This document shows, piece after piece, positions 63,135 to 64,000 of a DNA stretch of 64,000 nucleotides. This DNA comes from Pseudomonadota bacterium (GTDB lineage Bacteria > Pseudomonadota > Alphaproteobacteria > Rhizobiales > Xanthobacteraceae): assembly GCA_018971625.1 (NCBI GenBank), contig JAGXAJ010000006.1, positions 22,153 through 86,152 on the forward strand. The letters are read 5' to 3'. A program made the translations under genes and the position numbers. The notes under the pieces were generated by a model, which was not told the DNA's origin, did no database searches, and was given only the letters and a program-made list of their open reading frames with translations. Every line of letters starts with the position of its first letter. Position 1 is the first letter of the stretch.

Positions 63135-63246
63135 TACCGGTTCTCCCAACACATTTTGTGGCGCCCGACAGGAGGTCGGCCGTTCGACAATGCCGGCGCA
63201 CGCTGAGGCCTTCGCAGGCGCATGCCATTTGCCCGCACCATCCGGC

Positions 63247-63332
63247 ATATCGCGTCACGATAAATCGCCCGTCAATGTCACTTTCGTCGCAAGAGGATGT
63301 ATTTGCCTCGGGAATTATATCGCTTTACGATA
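63247..63332. promoter_or_regulatory. Two copies of a palindromic operator upstream of the liv operon
   Basis: ATATCGCGTCACGATA (63247-63262) and ATATCGCTTTACGATA (63317-63332) share arms TATCG and CGATA around five bases. They start exactly 70 bp apart, in the 287-bp gap between the liv binding-protein gene and the divergent gene at 63422. TetR or PadR-type regulators bind such sites; the regulator is not in the window. Confidence 0.65.
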
Positions 63333-63421
63333 TATTTCGGTTCAGATGGTGCGCGGCAAACAGCCTCTGCGGTAGAGCGGCGCCGAAGCCTGGCTGTTCC
63401 GGCCCTGGAGAGGAGGCGGCC

Positions 63422-64000
63422 ATGATAGCGAGAGATGGCGTGAACTCACCCCGTCGACGTGAAAGCGCCGGACTGCAGGAAAACGCCGACCTGGTACCCA
63501 GGACTAACTGTGATTCCGGCGGGGCGGCGCAGGCGGCGTCCCGGCCCCCGGGCAATGTGACTGCGTTCCCACAGCCGTACTCCAGTGATTTGAGCATTCG
63601 TGCTCTTAACGTCTTGAAAATACTGGCGGCTGAATTGATGGAAGAATGCCCGCCGCGCCAGAACTGGATACCATCCACTGCCCTGCTTCGGCGGATGACG
63701 TTCAACCATCTTGCAACCGCCCGGAATTGCGGTCCGCGGACGGTCACGGAGATCATCCAATGGGCGGCATCGCGCGGCGTGACGATCCAGCCGCCGTTCC
63801 ACGCTGGCAAATCCCTCTCGGCCATCTGGCGGGATATCGGCGCGAAGTTCGCGGCCCGGAACCTTGGCTACGCGGAGGTAACCGAAGCACTGGAAAAATC
63901 AGTTCGGCGCAAAAGCACCACCATCCCGGTCGCGGCGCAGGAGGTCCTGCTGCAGCTCCTGAAGGCAGCCGGAAGCCCGGCATCCAACGAAACGCCGGAA
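63422..64000 (+). CDS. Protein with an RNA polymerase alpha C-terminal-like domain, cut by window edge
   Basis: An open frame of 193 codons runs off the right edge. ATG at 63422 follows GGAGAGGAGGCGGCC, a near-perfect ribosome site. After a low-complexity 55-residue lead, residues about 56-120 read DLSIRALNVLKILAAELM ... TALLRRMTFNHLATARNCGP ... RTVTEIIQWAASRGVTI. This follows the alpha-CTD pattern of E. coli RpoA (LTVRSANCLK ... LLKTPNLGKKSLTEI ... ASRGLSL). The rest (about 130-190) looks helical with a second NLGY turn. No other RNAP motif is visible. Function unknown; could be a regulator that mimics or competes with alpha. Confidence 0.72.
   Translation, partial: MIARDGVNSPRRRESAGLQENADLVPRTNCDSGGAAQAASRPPGNVTAFPQPYSSDLSIRALNVLKILAAELMEECPPRQNWIPSTALLRRMTFNHLATARNCGPRTVTEIIQWAASRGVTIQPPFHAGKSLSAIWRDIGAKFAARNLGYAEVTEALEKSVRRKSTTIPVAAQEVLLQLLKAAGSPASNETPE

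Noticed and set aside
1..64000. CRISPR arrays, insertion sequences, prophage or integrase genes
   Set aside because: I found no regularly spaced repeat array, no transposase or recombinase text and no terminal inverted repeats with target duplications. Only short palindromic elements are present.

Overview
The window looks like chromosome of a slow-growing rhizobial alphaproteobacterium, most likely Bradyrhizobium or a close Nitrobacteraceae relative. The evidence is gene content: a long-chain acyl lipid A (AcpXL) cluster, a Kup tandem, many CoA and branched-chain amino-acid ABC genes, high GC, and three families of short palindromic interspersed repeats that I recognise as typical of that group. 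No species name can be supported from sequence alone.

Layout. 1-7 kb (mostly minus): a valine/acyl-CoA catabolic block (acyl-CoA dehydrogenase cut by the left edge, mmsA, a TetR regulator, a CoA-transferase) with broken genes between. 7-12 kb: a thiolase, a DenD-type dehydrogenase, the debris of a sugar ABC transporter, and an IlvD/Edd-family sugar-acid dehydratase. 12-13.4 kb: a site-2 protease and a small membrane protein. 13.6-19.4 kb: a compact iron-uptake operon (siderophore receptor, PiuC dioxygenase, ExbB, ExbD, TonB) behind three phased iron-control-like boxes. 19.9-24.8 kb: a MarR regulator divergent from an RND adaptor/permease pair. 24.8-26.5 kb: an ABC binding protein followed by a livH/livF deletion scar. 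27-29.8 kb: tRNA-Gln followed by small cargo genes. 29.9-31.2 kb: a frameshifted class I DAHP synthase (aroG) behind an intact transcription attenuator whose leader peptide carries six aromatic residues in seven. 31.3-36.9 kb: carbonic anhydrase, HerA ATPase, AhpD-like protein, ParB-like protein, frameshifted KirBac channel. 37.1-41.4 kb: the AcpXL very-long-chain fatty acid and lipid A cluster. 41.4-50.7 kb: an orphan Rieske protein, polyamine binding protein, aminotransferase, rhodanese, two Kup transporters and a MotAB pair. 51-54.9 kb: an NsrR-type regulator divergent from a small membrane protein/truncated globin pair, a PAS protein, a Rieske-FAD reductase and FolE. 55-63.3 kb: a second RND permease and a complete liv ABC operon containing a natural LivM-LivG fusion. 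63.4 kb to the end: an open reading frame with a domain resembling the RNA polymerase alpha C-terminal domain.

The standout is the 31.0-31.2 kb attenuator: promoter, apparently leaderless aromatic leader peptide and terminator are all visible and intact, while the gene they control has a 7-base deletion. Also striking is the number of broken genes (at least seven loci), most of them in catabolic and transport functions. The large deletions cannot be sequencing errors; the one- and seven-base shifts could be.
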